DNA of 64,000 nucleotides from Shewanella donghaensis (GCF_007567505.1 NZ_CP041783.1:3720001-3784000); one strand, 5' to 3'; counted from the first letter of the stretch, positions 1 through 9,162 are shown. A program made the numbers and translations. The notes: generated by a model from the letters alone, not told the origin.

Positions 1-270
1 TCGGCTGTATCAGATACAGTTAATACTCAATTTGGTTATTTACAAAGTGATGAAGACTCATTGGTAGATGCGCTTGAAATTGATACAGCTAATGATTGGA
101 CAGTTGTTGAAGGGGCTGACCCTCAGGCTGATGCAGCTATTTTATACCAGACTAGTTCACCTTATGATGATGGTACATCGAATGATGCTAAAGATTGTCA
201 TTTGGAATATATACCAGCTTTGCTAGAAGGTGATTTACCTACTTACACGGTAAAATCTGACGATTGCTAA
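1..270 (+). CDS. MshA-type type IV pilin, 3' part only (5' end outside window)
   Basis: The reading frame is open from base 1 and ends with TAA at 268-270, so only the C-terminal 89 residues are present. An internal ATG at 61 is unlikely to be the start. The visible part matches the C-terminal half of the two following pilins: an F/Y-G-Y-L motif near the beginning, a segment ending in DW plus acidic residues, then a C-terminal disulfide-type pair (Cys in KDCHLEY, Cys as last residue). MshA-type pilins are the major subunits of the mannose-sensitive haemagglutinin type IV pilus, used for attachment. It is followed by the same style of terminator as its two neighbours. It could be mshB instead, but the acidic tail and private terminator fit a third mshA copy better. 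The leader and N-terminal helix cannot be checked. Confidence 0.75.
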   Translation, partial: SAVSDTVNTQFGYLQSDEDSLVDALEIDTANDWTVVEGADPQADAAILYQTSSPYDDGTSNDAKDCHLEYIPALLEGDLPTYTVKSDDC

Positions 271-285
271 TAATTGTTAACATTA

Positions 286-315
286 TAAAAAAGCCTGCTT
301 ATGCAGGCTTTTTTA
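286..315 (+). terminator. Rho-independent terminator after first pilin gene
   Basis: AAAAAGCCTGC, loop TTAT, GCAGGCTTTTTT: a GC-rich stem flanked by an A-tract and a T-run, 16 bases after the stop. The same core recurs after the next two pilin genes. Confidence 0.85.
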
Positions 316-451
316 TGCTTAATACAACATTATTATAAATGTATACTTCTGATGGAAAAGTTATAATTTTTAAAATGACACAATGGCTGCGATAATTAAA
401 TATACTCATTATTAATAAACAGAATCGATTCAATTTTTAGAAGGTTTTTAT

Positions 452-964
452 ATGCAAAAGCAAAATGGTTTTACATTAATTGAGTTAGTGGTCGTCATTA
501 TCATTTTAGGTATTCTTGCAGTAGTTGCAGCGCCGAAGTTTATTAACTTGCAAGGTGATGCAAGAGTTTCAGCATTGGCAGGAATGAAAGCAGCAATTCA
601 AAGTGGTAACTCTTTAGTATTTTCAAAAGCGGCTTTGGCAGGAGAAGAGAAAAAAGCTTTTGATGACACGATGCCTCCCGCTGTCGATTTAGGTAGTGCA
701 ATCGCGGTTACTCAATATGGTTACCTACAAGCGAAACAAGAGGAATTAGAAAAGGCCTTAGATGTTTCCTTTGACGATATTGTAAACGTCGATACAGGTA
801 CTAATGATTGGATTATTGAGCGCAATGAGGCTTCTTCTACTGCAGCAACTAATGTTGTAATTTACCAACGTGGGGCGCCTGATACTTGCACATTGACTTA
901 TACCGAAGCAACCTCTTCAACGCTCCCAATTTACGTCGCAATTGCAGACCCCTCTCTTTGCTAA
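452..964 (+). CDS. mshA: MSHA major pilin (type IVa pilin), copy 2
   Basis: 170 residues. A very short leader ends in Gly6 before [10 protein letters not shown], the prepilin peptidase (MshO/PilD-type) cleavage and N-methylation site with Glu5 of the mature protein. A hydrophobic alpha-1 helix follows ([18 protein letters not shown]), then a globular domain ending in a Cys pair (CTLTY ... SLC) that forms the D-region loop. The first ~65 residues are nearly identical to copy 3; after that the two diverge strongly. The start at 452 has AAGG 8-10 bases upstream. It has its own leader region (about 365-451) and its own terminator, so it is probably its own transcription unit. Function (major subunit of the MSHA pilus) follows from the family and from mshC-Q downstream. 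Which of the copies is the main pilin cannot be told from sequence. Confidence 0.9.
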   Translation: MQKQNGFTLIELVVVIIILGILAVVAAPKFINLQGDARVSALAGMKAAIQSGNSLVFSKAALAGEEKKAFDDTMPPAVDLGSAIAVTQYGYLQAKQEELEKALDVSFDDIVNVDTGTNDWIIERNEASSTAATNVVIYQRGAPDTCTLTYTEATSSTLPIYVAIADPSLC

Positions 965-982
965 TTAACCTAGTTATATTGT

Positions 983-1009
983 TAAAAGCCTGCTTATGCA
1001 GGCTTTTAG
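983..1009 (+). terminator. Terminator after second pilin gene
   Basis: AAAAGCCTGC, loop TTAT, GCAGGCTTTT: the same stem as after the first pilin gene, but with a shorter T-run followed by AG, so it may be leakier. Confidence 0.75.
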
Positions 1010-1148
1010 TTTCTGAAGCCCAAATTATTTTTTACTTTGTAATCTGGATAACACTGCTGTCACGTTTGAAGTGGTAAAATTGTTGCTGTAATTGAATAAG
1101 CTCGTTATTGATGGGCTGAAGTTGTTCTATTTTTAAGGTTTTTTATAT

Positions 1149-1634
1149 ATGCAAAAGCAACAAGGTTTTACATTAATCGAATTAGTGGTAGTCATTATCA
1201 TCTTAGGTATTCTTGCTGTAGTCGCAGCACCTAAATTTATCAATCTTCAAGGTGATGCTCGTGTATCAACTTTGCAAGGTGCTAAAGCGGCAATTCAAAG
1301 TGCCAACAGCTTAGTTTATTCAAAAGCAGCTTTAGCTGGTGAAGAGAAAAAGCTATTGGGTTCAGTTGATATTGGCATTAGTGATGGTGCTGTTACTCCA
1401 AGTAATTTAGTTGCGACCGTATACGGTTATCTTGCAGGTACTCCTGCTGCAATTGAACATGCTGCATCATTTGATGCTTCAGAATGGGATGTTACAGTCA
1501 GTAATAGTACTAGCGGTGACGTGAAAATTCAGCAAGTCGGATCACCAGATTCCTGTTTTATCGAATATAAAGAGTCAACAGTCAGCGGCAGTCTTCCAAC
1601 GTTTTCTGATACTCCTTTAGCTTCTGCTTGCTAA
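1149..1634 (+). CDS. mshA: MSHA major pilin (type IVa pilin), copy 3
   Basis: 161 residues. Leader MQKQQG cleaved before [10 protein letters not shown]; alpha-1 helix as in copy 2; then the shared block [12 protein letters not shown] and [11 protein letters not shown]. From about residue 68 the sequence is unlike copy 2 (gaps and substitutions), but the tail again carries two cysteines (CFIEY and a C-terminal Cys), typical for the pilin D-loop. AAGG lies just upstream of the ATG, in a leader alignable with that of copy 2. It has its own terminator and is followed by mshC after about 180 bases. Known family role: major MSHA pilin. Inference: one of a set of alternative or co-assembled pilins created by tandem duplication. 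Confidence 0.9.
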   Translation: MQKQQGFTLIELVVVIIILGILAVVAAPKFINLQGDARVSTLQGAKAAIQSANSLVYSKAALAGEEKKLLGSVDIGISDGAVTPSNLVATVYGYLAGTPAAIEHAASFDASEWDVTVSNSTSGDVKIQQVGSPDSCFIEYKESTVSGSLPTFSDTPLASAC

Positions 1635-1654
1635 TATAAAAATATTTATAAAAA

Positions 1655-1684
1655 ATAAAGCCTGCTTACGCAGGCTTTTTTATT
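1655..1684 (+). terminator. Terminator after third pilin gene
   Basis: AAAGCCTGC, loop TTAC, GCAGGCTTTTTT: third copy of the pilin terminator (TTAT in the other two loops). It separates the highly expressed pilin genes from the mshCDOPQ unit. Confidence 0.85.
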
Positions 1685-1818
1685 GCCTGCAGATAAAGAG
1701 ACAACCTAATTCGATGATGTTAAACAAGTCAGCTAATTAGATATTTTAATAAAGGATATCAAGACGTTTATGGTATATTTTGCCATACTAACAAAAGGTA
1801 TGTTTTTGATAGGTAGTA

Positions 1819-2325
1819 ATGATCTTAATCCATCGGTTTATGCATAAACGCTTGAATACTGGTTTCAGCTTAGTTGAGCTGGTGACGACGATCCTGATTG
1901 TTGGGATTATTGCGGTATTCGTGATCCCAAAACTTATCCCCCAGTCAAGTTACAGCGCTTATACTTTACGTAATGAATTTATCAGTGAACTGAGACAAGT
2001 TCAGTTAAAGTCGATGAATAACAGCGATCGCTGCTATCGTATTAATGTTACTGCAACGGGCTATCAACAGAGTCATTATTCCCAAAATATTAATCCCTCT
2101 TCAACAGGCTGCAATACAGCTAATCTCATTCGAACTGAAATAGAGCAATCTTTTCAAGGTGGCGCCTATATCGAACTCATAAGCTCAAGTTCATCCACAT
2201 TCTTTTTAGATTTTGATAATTATGGCCGTTCGACGTTAACCTGTGCTGGTGTGTGTTTTAATGCGGTTGCAGATGAAACCTTGCAAATCGCGATGGAAGC
2301 AGAGGGTTATATTCATGGCTTATAA
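1819..2325 (+). CDS. mshC: MSHA minor pilin-like protein MshC
   Basis: 168 residues. The prepilin motif is G before FSLVELVTTI at residue 15, followed by one hydrophobic helix and a soluble domain with several cysteines (Cys in DRCYRI, STGCNT, LTCAGVC). The ATG at 1819 has AGGTAG upstream; an in-frame ATG at 1840 lacks a good site. It is the first gene of the mshC-D-O-P-Q chain, in which each gene overlaps or abuts the next, so a polycistronic message is likely. The family role is a minor pseudopilin that primes or tips the MSHA pilus. The symbol is assigned from order and motif rather than a database match. Confidence 0.8.
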   Translation: MILIHRFMHKRLNTGFSLVELVTTILIVGIIAVFVIPKLIPQSSYSAYTLRNEFISELRQVQLKSMNNSDRCYRINVTATGYQQSHYSQNINPSSTGCNTANLIRTEIEQSFQGGAYIELISSSSSTFFLDFDNYGRSTLTCAGVCFNAVADETLQIAMEAEGYIHGL

Positions 2326-2845
2326 AAGCTCAATATTTCCTCTTTATCAGACGGCAAAAGCAAAGGGCTTTACCTTAATTGAACTTGTGGTGGGTATGCT
2401 GGTATTAAGTATCGCTATCGTACTACTGACCTCAATGTTACTGCCACAGGGCGATCGCGCCGTTGAGACATTATCAAGGGTTCGCTCTGCTGAGCTTGCT
2501 CATTCGGTGATGAATGAAATATGGGCTAAACGCTTTGATGAAAACACTAATTCTAATGGCGGTATTCCCGCCTGTAATGCGCCATTAGGGGTCGCTTGCT
2601 CAACAAATTTAGGGCCAAACGGTGAAAGCCGTAATGACTATAACGATGTTGATGATTATATTGGCTTAAATATAAACAGCAATATACTCGACTCAACACA
2701 AACCTATGCTGAGGTGTATTTAGGTTACGGTTTAGAAGTTGATGTGGAGTATTTAAATGGGCAGGCTGCTAAATTGATTACAGTAGAAGTGACTACGCCA
2801 AATGGTGAAGTTATTAGTTACCAAGCGGTAAGGAGTAACTATTAA
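2315..2845 (+). CDS. mshD: MSHA minor pilin-like protein MshD
   Basis: 176 residues from ATG 2315. The frame is open further upstream to 2243, but 2315 overlaps the mshC stop by 11 bases, has GAGG upstream, and gives a normal prepilin leader ending in KAKG before [10 protein letters not shown]. The alpha-1 helix (MLVLSIAIVLLTSMLLP) is followed by a soluble domain with a Cys pair (IPACNAPLGVACS). The gene ends in TAATG, sharing its last base with mshO, which points to translational coupling. Probable minor pilin of the MSHA system by position and motif. Confidence 0.8.
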   Translation: MAYKSSIFPLYQTAKAKGFTLIELVVGMLVLSIAIVLLTSMLLPQGDRAVETLSRVRSAELAHSVMNEIWAKRFDENTNSNGGIPACNAPLGVACSTNLGPNGESRNDYNDVDDYIGLNINSNILDSTQTYAEVYLGYGLEVDVEYLNGQAAKLITVEVTTPNGEVISYQAVRSNY

Positions 2846-3702
2846 TGGCGTTGCTTCAAAGCACTAAAAAAATGGCTAAGCAAGGCGGTTTCACTTTAGT
2901 TGAAATGGTTACCGTCATTTTAATATTGGGCATTTTGATTGTTGGGGTCAGCAGCTTTGTGATTTTTGGCACTCGTATATTTGTTGAATCCAGCTCGATC
3001 GATCAGGTGCTTAGCCAAAGCCGTTTTGCTGTCGAGCGCATGACTCGTGATATTCGTAACGCTGTGCCCAACAGTGTGCGTTTAAATGAGGCTAATTCAG
3101 GTGCTTTTCAATGTATTGAACTATTACCCATAGAATCTAGCAGTAGTTATCTTAATCTACCTATTTACCCTGATGCAGCAGCATCAACCGGTACTATCAT
3201 TGATAATGGTTTGAGTGTTAATAGTGGTCAATTTGCTATCGTTTACCCTTTAGCTAATGCAAGCATTGGTGGGGTCAATGATATATATCAAGCGAGCAGA
3301 AATAAGCGTTTTGAAGTGCAATCTACCAGTACCACAGCCAATGAAATGACCTTAACCTTTACTGGTGCTGTGCAGTTTACAGAACAATCAACAATTAAAA
3401 GAATATATTTTGCAAACCAACCTATTAGCTATTGCTTCGAAAGCCTTGCTGGAGTTCCTGACGTTAAGTTATATCGATACTCTGACTATGGCTATATTCC
3501 CGATCAGCCAGCGCCTTCAGGTATGGGAACTGGCGTGTTAATGGCTGAAAACATCAGTAATAGTCTTTTGCTTGAGCCTGCAATCAAGGTTACCGAACAA
3601 AATTTAATGACCAACTCTATTGTGCATCTAGAGCCTCGTTTTAGTGTCAATGGCGAGACGTTTAAATATCAGCATCAAGTACAGGTGACGAATGTCCCAT
3701 AA
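2845..3702 (+). CDS. mshO: MSHA minor pilin-like protein MshO
   Basis: 285 residues. The prepilin motif G-FTLVEMVTVI lies at residues 15-25, with a hydrophobic helix to about residue 40 (ILILGILIVGVSSFVIFG). A larger globular domain follows, containing S-R-F-A-V-E-R-M-T-R-D-I-R, typical of PilW/MshO-like minor pilins. Length and position before mshP/mshQ fit MshO. It overlaps mshD by one base and mshP by 11 bases. Probable minor pilin at the pilus tip or priming complex. Confidence 0.85.
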   Translation: MALLQSTKKMAKQGGFTLVEMVTVILILGILIVGVSSFVIFGTRIFVESSSIDQVLSQSRFAVERMTRDIRNAVPNSVRLNEANSGAFQCIELLPIESSSSYLNLPIYPDAAASTGTIIDNGLSVNSGQFAIVYPLANASIGGVNDIYQASRNKRFEVQSTSTTANEMTLTFTGAVQFTEQSTIKRIYFANQPISYCFESLAGVPDVKLYRYSDYGYIPDQPAPSGMGTGVLMAENISNSLLLEPAIKVTEQNLMTNSIVHLEPRFSVNGETFKYQHQVQVTNVP

Positions 3703-4171
3703 TCCTCAATCGACTAAGCCTAGATTTAATACTTCTTTTCCTTTGCGTAGCCAACAGGGAAGTGCGTTAGTGATTGCTGTATTTGTATTGCTGGTGATGT
3801 TTTTATTAGCAGGCAGTTTAATTCGTATGCTCGAAGATGGGGATGAAGCAGTGAATGTCGAAGTATGGGGTGCCAGAGCATTATTTAGTGCTAATAGCGG
3901 CGCTGATGCTGAGCTAGCGGTGTTGTTTCCTGTTGCGGGTGGTATTGGGGTATGTAATTCAACGACTCACGCTTGGACACCGCCAACTACGATTGGTTTT
4001 CATGGCTGTAGTGTTTCGGTCACTTGTACGCCGATAACGGCAGGGGTTACGACGCAATATAAAATTGTCAGTAATGCAGTGTGTGAGACAGGCAATTGTA
4101 CTGGTAATGCAGCAATTACCGATTGTTTGCGGGTTAATCGACAAGTAGAGGTAGAAGCCCGTGGGAATTAA
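3692..4171 (+). CDS. mshP: MSHA biogenesis protein MshP
   Basis: 159 residues. After a polar N-terminus comes the PilX-like signature RSQQGSALVIAVFVLLVMFLLA (first part: a GSA cleavage-type site rather than GFT), then the LFSANSGADAELAVLFP helix. Several cysteines follow (GVCNST, HGCSVSVTC, VCETGNC). MshP is a PilX-type pilus assembly protein of the MSHA locus. It overlaps mshO (ATG at 3692, mshO stop at 3700-3702) and mshQ (GTG at 4161, own stop at 4169-4171), so it is probably translationally coupled on both sides. Confidence 0.8.
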   Translation: MSHNPQSTKPRFNTSFPLRSQQGSALVIAVFVLLVMFLLAGSLIRMLEDGDEAVNVEVWGARALFSANSGADAELAVLFPVAGGIGVCNSTTHAWTPPTTIGFHGCSVSVTCTPITAGVTTQYKIVSNAVCETGNCTGNAAITDCLRVNRQVEVEARGN

Positions 4172-7100
4172 ATCAGTACACCTAACTATCAAGCTAATAG
4201 CGTTAGGATTGTTATTAATTGCTCCTATTACTCATGTGAAAGCAGATTGGAGTAATACCTTCATTGAGGGAGTAAACAACATAGATGCTCAAGGTAGTAT
4301 CAACTTAAATAGTTCATTTATTTATAATGCACCAACTAACGGACAACTACCTACTTATAATTATGTGCAAGGTGGTGATGCTGCGGCAAAACTATGTGTG
4401 CCTTCAAATAATAACCCTAAAGATTGTAAAGAAGGTAACTTCGTTGCTTCACTGCCAGTTGATAGGCTAGATTTTTCTCAATGTGAATCTGAAAGTACTG
4501 ATGTAATTGGCCCGCCGTCGTGGGAAGAAAAAACTATCGAAATCTCTGAAGGTGAATATGGGAGTATTACCATCGGCGGAGGCGGTGATAGAACAATTGA
4601 ATTTACCACTTCAAATTCAGAAGGTATTTATAGGATTAACAGCTTAAGTGGTAGCTCAGGGAATATTATTCTAGCACCAGGTCAATATTGGATTGATACC
4701 TTATCAATTACCAGCGGTGTAAATTTAGTCTTTCCTGATGATGGCTCTGTCACTTTTTTTATTCAAAGTGATTATACTCATTTCAACCTAAATTTAATTG
4801 ATGATCCCAAACGCTTTTTAATTTATAGCTATGGCAATTTTACTTTAAACGGAGGTGCGACATTAAATGCTTATGTTGTATCCGAAAATGCAGCAACGAT
4901 AAGTGGGTCAGCTAACCTTAATGGTGGCCTGACGGCTCAAAATATTAGTATGGGTGGTAGTGCTTCGGTCACGTTTTCTGATACCCAAGGTGAAATTTCA
5001 GTTACTCCAAACTGCGATACAACGCAACCAGAAGCGTTTCATATTCAATACGGTAAATCCACTTCTGGAAGTGTGACTTTTGATACGGCTTTTCCTGACA
5101 GTGTAACCCCACTTGTATTTTTAATGCCAACTATCGAGCAAGGCAATATCAGTAATGATGGACCGGCATCTGTATTTTTAAACGGTACGCCTACAACAAC
5201 TGGATTTAGTTGGGTGCAGAAAGAACCTGAGTCACCCAGTAATCGTTATGTAGAATCAGAACCCATGACCGAAGTGCATTGGGTAGCTGTGAATGCGGGG
5301 ACCCATGATTTACCCAATGGTATGCAACTTATTGCAGGGACGGTAGAGGTCGACAGTGCGCACATCGGCTCTAACAATTCGAGTGATCGCTATGTCGATG
5401 TGGACTTACCTTCGTCACAAAATGTATTGCTAAATCAAATACAAACCCAAGTTAATAACTGCTGGCTGACCAGTCTTTCGCAATTCACTAATACGGGGAT
5501 TCAACTGGCGATGGACACCTCTGAAGTGAGGAGTAATAACAGTAAATGTCAGCCAGGTGATTTAGATAATAATCAAATAGACTCTGAAACCGTTGCTTAT
5601 TTGAGCTTACCGTCTGGTAGTGGTTCTATTGTATTAAACAGTGAAAACCTCAATTATCATTTTGGTCAAGCACAGACATTTACTTCAGGCAGTATTCAAA
5701 ATCTGGCTTATCAATGTGCTTATACTTCTGACCTTGAAGGGTTTACTAATCCGCCGATTTTTGTGGCCGGTAAAAATAGTCGCCGTGGTGGTGATGGAGG
5801 TTGGCTAAGGCGATGCCAACTCACTAATTCTATTGTGAGTATGGGCATTGATGAAGATACTTATCGCGACACTGATCGTAGCCATATCTGGGAAAATTAT
5901 AGTTTTATTGCATTAGAGAAATCCGTACCGCTTACGCAATGTTTTACTGATGACTTTAATCGCAGTGATGTGGGTGATGATTGGGTGGTCTCTGAAAGTC
6001 GTGGTGGGTTTATTCCTGCTATTGTGAATAGTCGACTTCGGATAACCGAAGCTGCTGGTAATCAGGCAACGTCATCGACATATCAGCGACTTTTCCCCGC
6101 AGCTGATAACTTAGTGACTATTGAATTTGATCATTATGCCTATGGTGGTAGCGGTGCTGATGGTATCGCTTTTGTGCTATCCGATGCTTCAATTACTCCT
6201 CAACCAGGTTCATATGGTGGCCCATTAGGCTACGGTGCTCGTTCGAATGTAGATGGTTTTGCTGGTGGGTGGTTAGGTTTCGGTATTGATGAATATGGTA
6301 ACTTCTCTATTGAGGGGGGACCCGATGGACCTGGCAGGCGTCGTCAATCGGTTGCCATTCGCGGTTCTGGTGCAGGAACTTCGGGGTACCCTTATTTACG
6401 TGGCACTTGCGACAATGGTACAACGAATCCTAGTGGTAATTGTTTATCGCCAACCGTCGATAATAATGAAAATTCAAACCATCGCTATCGTATAACTGTT
6501 GACTCCCAAGTGGCTGGACAATCAATGGTTAGTGTTGAGCGAGACACTGGTGATGGCAACGGTTACGTAATGCTCATTTCCCCTTTTGATGCCGCATCAG
6601 AACCTAACCAGTCGGAAGTCCCTACTGATTTTTTACTATCATTAACAGGCTCGACAGGTGGGGCAACTAATAATCATGAAATTGATAATGTTGAAATTTG
6701 TGCGCTTGATTCCAACCCGATAGGGGTGGTGATTGACCATTTTGAATTCACTCATACTGGTGCGGCGTTAACCTGTAATGCTGAGCCGATGACGTTAAAA
6801 GCTTGTGCTAATGCAGACTGTACTCAAACAGTACCGGATTTTGTCACCGCAACCTTAAGCCCTGCAACAATAACTGCTGGTGGCGGTTGGATTGGAGGTA
6901 ATGTGGTTGGCTTTAGTGGTGGAAGCACTAATCTAGAACTAAGAAACAATACTGCAGGGTCTGTTACTGTGGATGTCACAGGTTCAACACCAGGAGCTAA
7001 GCCTTTTAGCACCACCTTATGTAGCGTTGCAGGAAGTCCCCCAACAGCGGCGCAATGTACGTTTAATTTTGCAGATAGTGGCTTTATTTTTGAGGTGCCA

Positions 7101-8819
7101 GATAAATTAGCGAATAAACCCACTGGGGTCATTAATATCTCTGCAGTAGAGAAAGATAGCGAAACTCTGGAATGTATTCCTCAATTTGCTGATGTCACCA
7201 AGAGTGTGGGATTTTGGAGTGATTATGTTGAGCCTAGTACCGTTATCTCTGGTCAAAATGTGTCGGTGACAGGTTCTGGTGCTGCAACTAATATTGGTAC
7301 AAGTGTCGGCACCCGAACACCGATTAATTTGGACTTTGACAATAATGGTATTGCCGAGATTGATGTTAATTACCCTGATGCTGGTCAGATGCAATTAAAT
7401 GCCCGATATGATGGTAGTGGTGACGAAGTTGGCTTAATCATGCTTGGAAGTGACCTATTTGTCAGCTTTCCTGTCGGATTATGTGTTAACCCCGTTGACA
7501 CTAATGCCAGTTGTGCAGCAGGAAATAGCAGTTGCAATGTGTATAAAAAAGCGGGCGATGGGTTTGATTTATCCATTCAAGGCATGGCGTGGGAATCTGA
7601 TGGTGATGTCGATTTTTGCGATAATTTATCTACCCCTAACTATATTCACCCAGGGATGACTTTAACCAGTGAGTTAATAGCCCCTAAACCTGGTGAAGAA
7701 GGCAGCCTTAGTCTTGGCAACTACGACCATAATGCGGCAACTAATAATACTAATACGATTACGCAATCTATAAGTGAAGTTGGTGTGTTTGAGTTTAAAG
7801 TAAAACCGCCTTCAAGTTATGAAGGTTCCTCATTTTACGATATTCCATTAGCTAGCTCGGGCAATATAGGCCGCTTTGTACCTGATAGATTTGCCATTAG
7901 CGGTGTCAGTGTTATTGCGGCTTGTACAAACTTCAACTACATGGATCAGCCATTTCAAATGGCGATGAATATTAGTGCCTTTAATACTGGCAGCGAAGTG
8001 ACTAAAAATTATAAAGACAGTTTCGCCAAGGCCACTGCGCTATTGGTGGGGGCTGACAGCCTAGATGGTGATGATAAACGCAATCGCTTGAGTTCATTGC
8101 CTGTCACGGCGAGTTCTTGGATTGAAGGGATTGCAACAGTCGATAGTAGTTATATGGCGACATTGAGCAGGCTTGCTGCCCCAGGAAAAGATGGTCCGTT
8201 TGATAGTTTTGATATCGGAGTTATTGTTGAAGATAACGACAATAATCATTCAGGTAGCAACGCCGACAATAACGCTTTTGTTGCCAATCCTGATATGAAT
8301 GCGGCAACATCAGGTAGTTGTGGCAGTTTTTGTGATGCCAAGCAACTTTCAACTCAGCGTTTTCGTCATGGTCGCGTGGTGATGGACAACACTTATGGTG
8401 CTGAAAAAGATACGCTTCAAATGGCAACTCGTGCAGAGTATTGGGATGGCACCAATTGGATGCTAAATATTGAAGATAGTTGCAGTGTGGTAACCCCTGC
8501 ATTAGCGACTCAGATTGATGATGCCACTTTAGGTTATAAATATGAGCCTGCATTGGTTGCAGGGCAAGCGATTACAAGAGCAGGCCAATCCACTAGCTTT
8601 GCTAACGGTGAATTTACCTTATTATGGAATGCAGTTATTACTGGCTCGACAGACTACCGAGGTCAAGTGACTGCACCATTATCTGTTCCTACTTGGTTGC
8701 AATGGTATTGGGATTGGGATGCTACGTCTTCAACCACGCTTTATGATCCTAGAGCGAGTGCTTTTTTCGGTCGTTATCGTGGTCATGACAGAATAATTTA
8801 TTGGCGAGAAGTACGTTAA
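4161..8819 (+). CDS. mshQ: MshQ, very large secreted MSHA-associated protein with lectin-like domain
   Basis: 1552 residues from a GTG start that overlaps the mshP stop. A signal peptide covers about residues 1-28 (hydrophobic LIALGLLLIAPI, then HVKA-D). Residues ~30-290 are Gly/Asn/Ser-rich and look like a beta-solenoid. About residues 595-850 resemble a legume/L-type lectin fold: it opens with CFTDDFNRSDVGDDWVV, contains GADGIAFVLSD and GGWLGFGIDEYG, and closes with a HEIDNVEIC strand. The C-terminal ~650 residues end in TWLQWYWDWD ... ASAFFGRYRGHDRIIYWREVR, the conserved end of MshQ/DUF6701 proteins. It has many cysteines and no membrane anchor. It is the last gene of the msh unit. MshQ function is not established; the lectin-like module suggests a tip adhesin (inference). 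Confidence 0.85.
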   Translation: MGIKSVHLTIKLIALGLLLIAPITHVKADWSNTFIEGVNNIDAQGSINLNSSFIYNAPTNGQLPTYNYVQGGDAAAKLCVPSNNNPKDCKEGNFVASLPVDRLDFSQCESESTDVIGPPSWEEKTIEISEGEYGSITIGGGGDRTIEFTTSNSEGIYRINSLSGSSGNIILAPGQYWIDTLSITSGVNLVFPDDGSVTFFIQSDYTHFNLNLIDDPKRFLIYSYGNFTLNGGATLNAYVVSENAATISGSANLNGGLTAQNISMGGSASVTFSDTQGEISVTPNCDTTQPEAFHIQYGKSTSGSVTFDTAFPDSVTPLVFLMPTIEQGNISNDGPASVFLNGTPTTTGFSWVQKEPESPSNRYVESEPMTEVHWVAVNAGTHDLPNGMQLIAGTVEVDSAHIGSNNSSDRYVDVDLPSSQNVLLNQIQTQVNNCWLTSLSQFTNTGIQLAMDTSEVRSNNSKCQPGDLDNNQIDSETVAYLSLPSGSGSIVLNSENLNYHFGQAQTFTSGSIQNLAYQCAYTSDLEGFTNPPIFVAGKNSRRGGDGGWLRRCQLTNSIVSMGIDEDTYRDTDRSHIWENYSFIALEKSVPLTQCFTDDFNRSDVGDDWVVSESRGGFIPAIVNSRLRITEAAGNQATSSTYQRLFPAADNLVTIEFDHYAYGGSGADGIAFVLSDASITPQPGSYGGPLGYGARSNVDGFAGGWLGFGIDEYGNFSIEGGPDGPGRRRQSVAIRGSGAGTSGYPYLRGTCDNGTTNPSGNCLSPTVDNNENSNHRYRITVDSQVAGQSMVSVERDTGDGNGYVMLISPFDAASEPNQSEVPTDFLLSLTGSTGGATNNHEIDNVEICALDSNPIGVVIDHFEFTHTGAALTCNAEPMTLKACANADCTQTVPDFVTATLSPATITAGGGWIGGNVVGFSGGSTNLELRNNTAGSVTVDVTGSTPGAKPFSTTLCSVAGSPPTAAQCTFNFADSGFIFEVPDKLANKPTGVINISAVEKDSETLECIPQFADVTKSVGFWSDYVEPSTVISGQNVSVTGSGAATNIGTSVGTRTPINLDFDNNGIAEIDVNYPDAGQMQLNARYDGSGDEVGLIMLGSDLFVSFPVGLCVNPVDTNASCAAGNSSCNVYKKAGDGFDLSIQGMAWESDGDVDFCDNLSTPNYIHPGMTLTSELIAPKPGEEGSLSLGNYDHNAATNNTNTITQSISEVGVFEFKVKPPSSYEGSSFYDIPLASSGNIGRFVPDRFAISGVSVIAACTNFNYMDQPFQMAMNISAFNTGSEVTKNYKDSFAKATALLVGADSLDGDDKRNRLSSLPVTASSWIEGIATVDSSYMATLSRLAAPGKDGPFDSFDIGVIVEDNDNNHSGSNADNNAFVANPDMNAATSGSCGSFCDAKQLSTQRFRHGRVVMDNTYGAEKDTLQMATRAEYWDGTNWMLNIEDSCSVVTPALATQIDDATLGYKYEPALVAGQAITRAGQSTSFANGEFTLLWNAVITGSTDYRGQVTAPLSVPTWLQWYWDWDATSSTTLYDPRASAFFGRYRGHDRIIYWREVR

Positions 8820-8839
8820 TTATTGAACGAGTGTCTTAT

Positions 8840-8888
8840 TCATTTAATTAGCGTCGTTTAAGAGTCGTCATTTAATTAGCATCATTTG
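8840..8888. repeat. Imperfect 29-bp direct repeat after mshQ
   Basis: TCATTTAATTAGC occurs at 8840 and again at 8869, each followed by a variant of RTCRTTT. It lies 20 bases past the mshQ stop. Confidence 0.6.
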
Positions 8889-8971
8889 GTAATCACTATT
8901 TTCTACGAATATTGAGCATTCATTTTTTACTTCATGAGATCGGCAATGTTTTGTTACTTTGCTGTGCCGAG

Positions 8972-8997
8972 CCAAAGTTAATCGTTATTAACTTTGG
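8972..8997. repeat. Perfect 11-bp inverted repeat (stem-loop), possible mshQ terminator
   Basis: CCAAAGTTAAT, loop CGTT, ATTAACTTTGG. The stem is perfect, but the following bases (TATTACTCTG) are not a T-run. It could terminate the msh message or be a protein-binding dyad upstream of mreB. Confidence 0.55.
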
Positions 8998-9162
8998 TAT
9001 TACTCTGATGGAATTTTAACCATAGTTGAGTAGTTTTTAGCGAATAGTGAATTAAATTGCCTAATATAGAAAAAAAAGCCCTAGATTAGCGATTGTTAAC
9101 CTGTTCGGTCTTGTGCAATATCAGTGGCATTGATAAAGTTACCTGATTTTTCTTTCTTCTGA

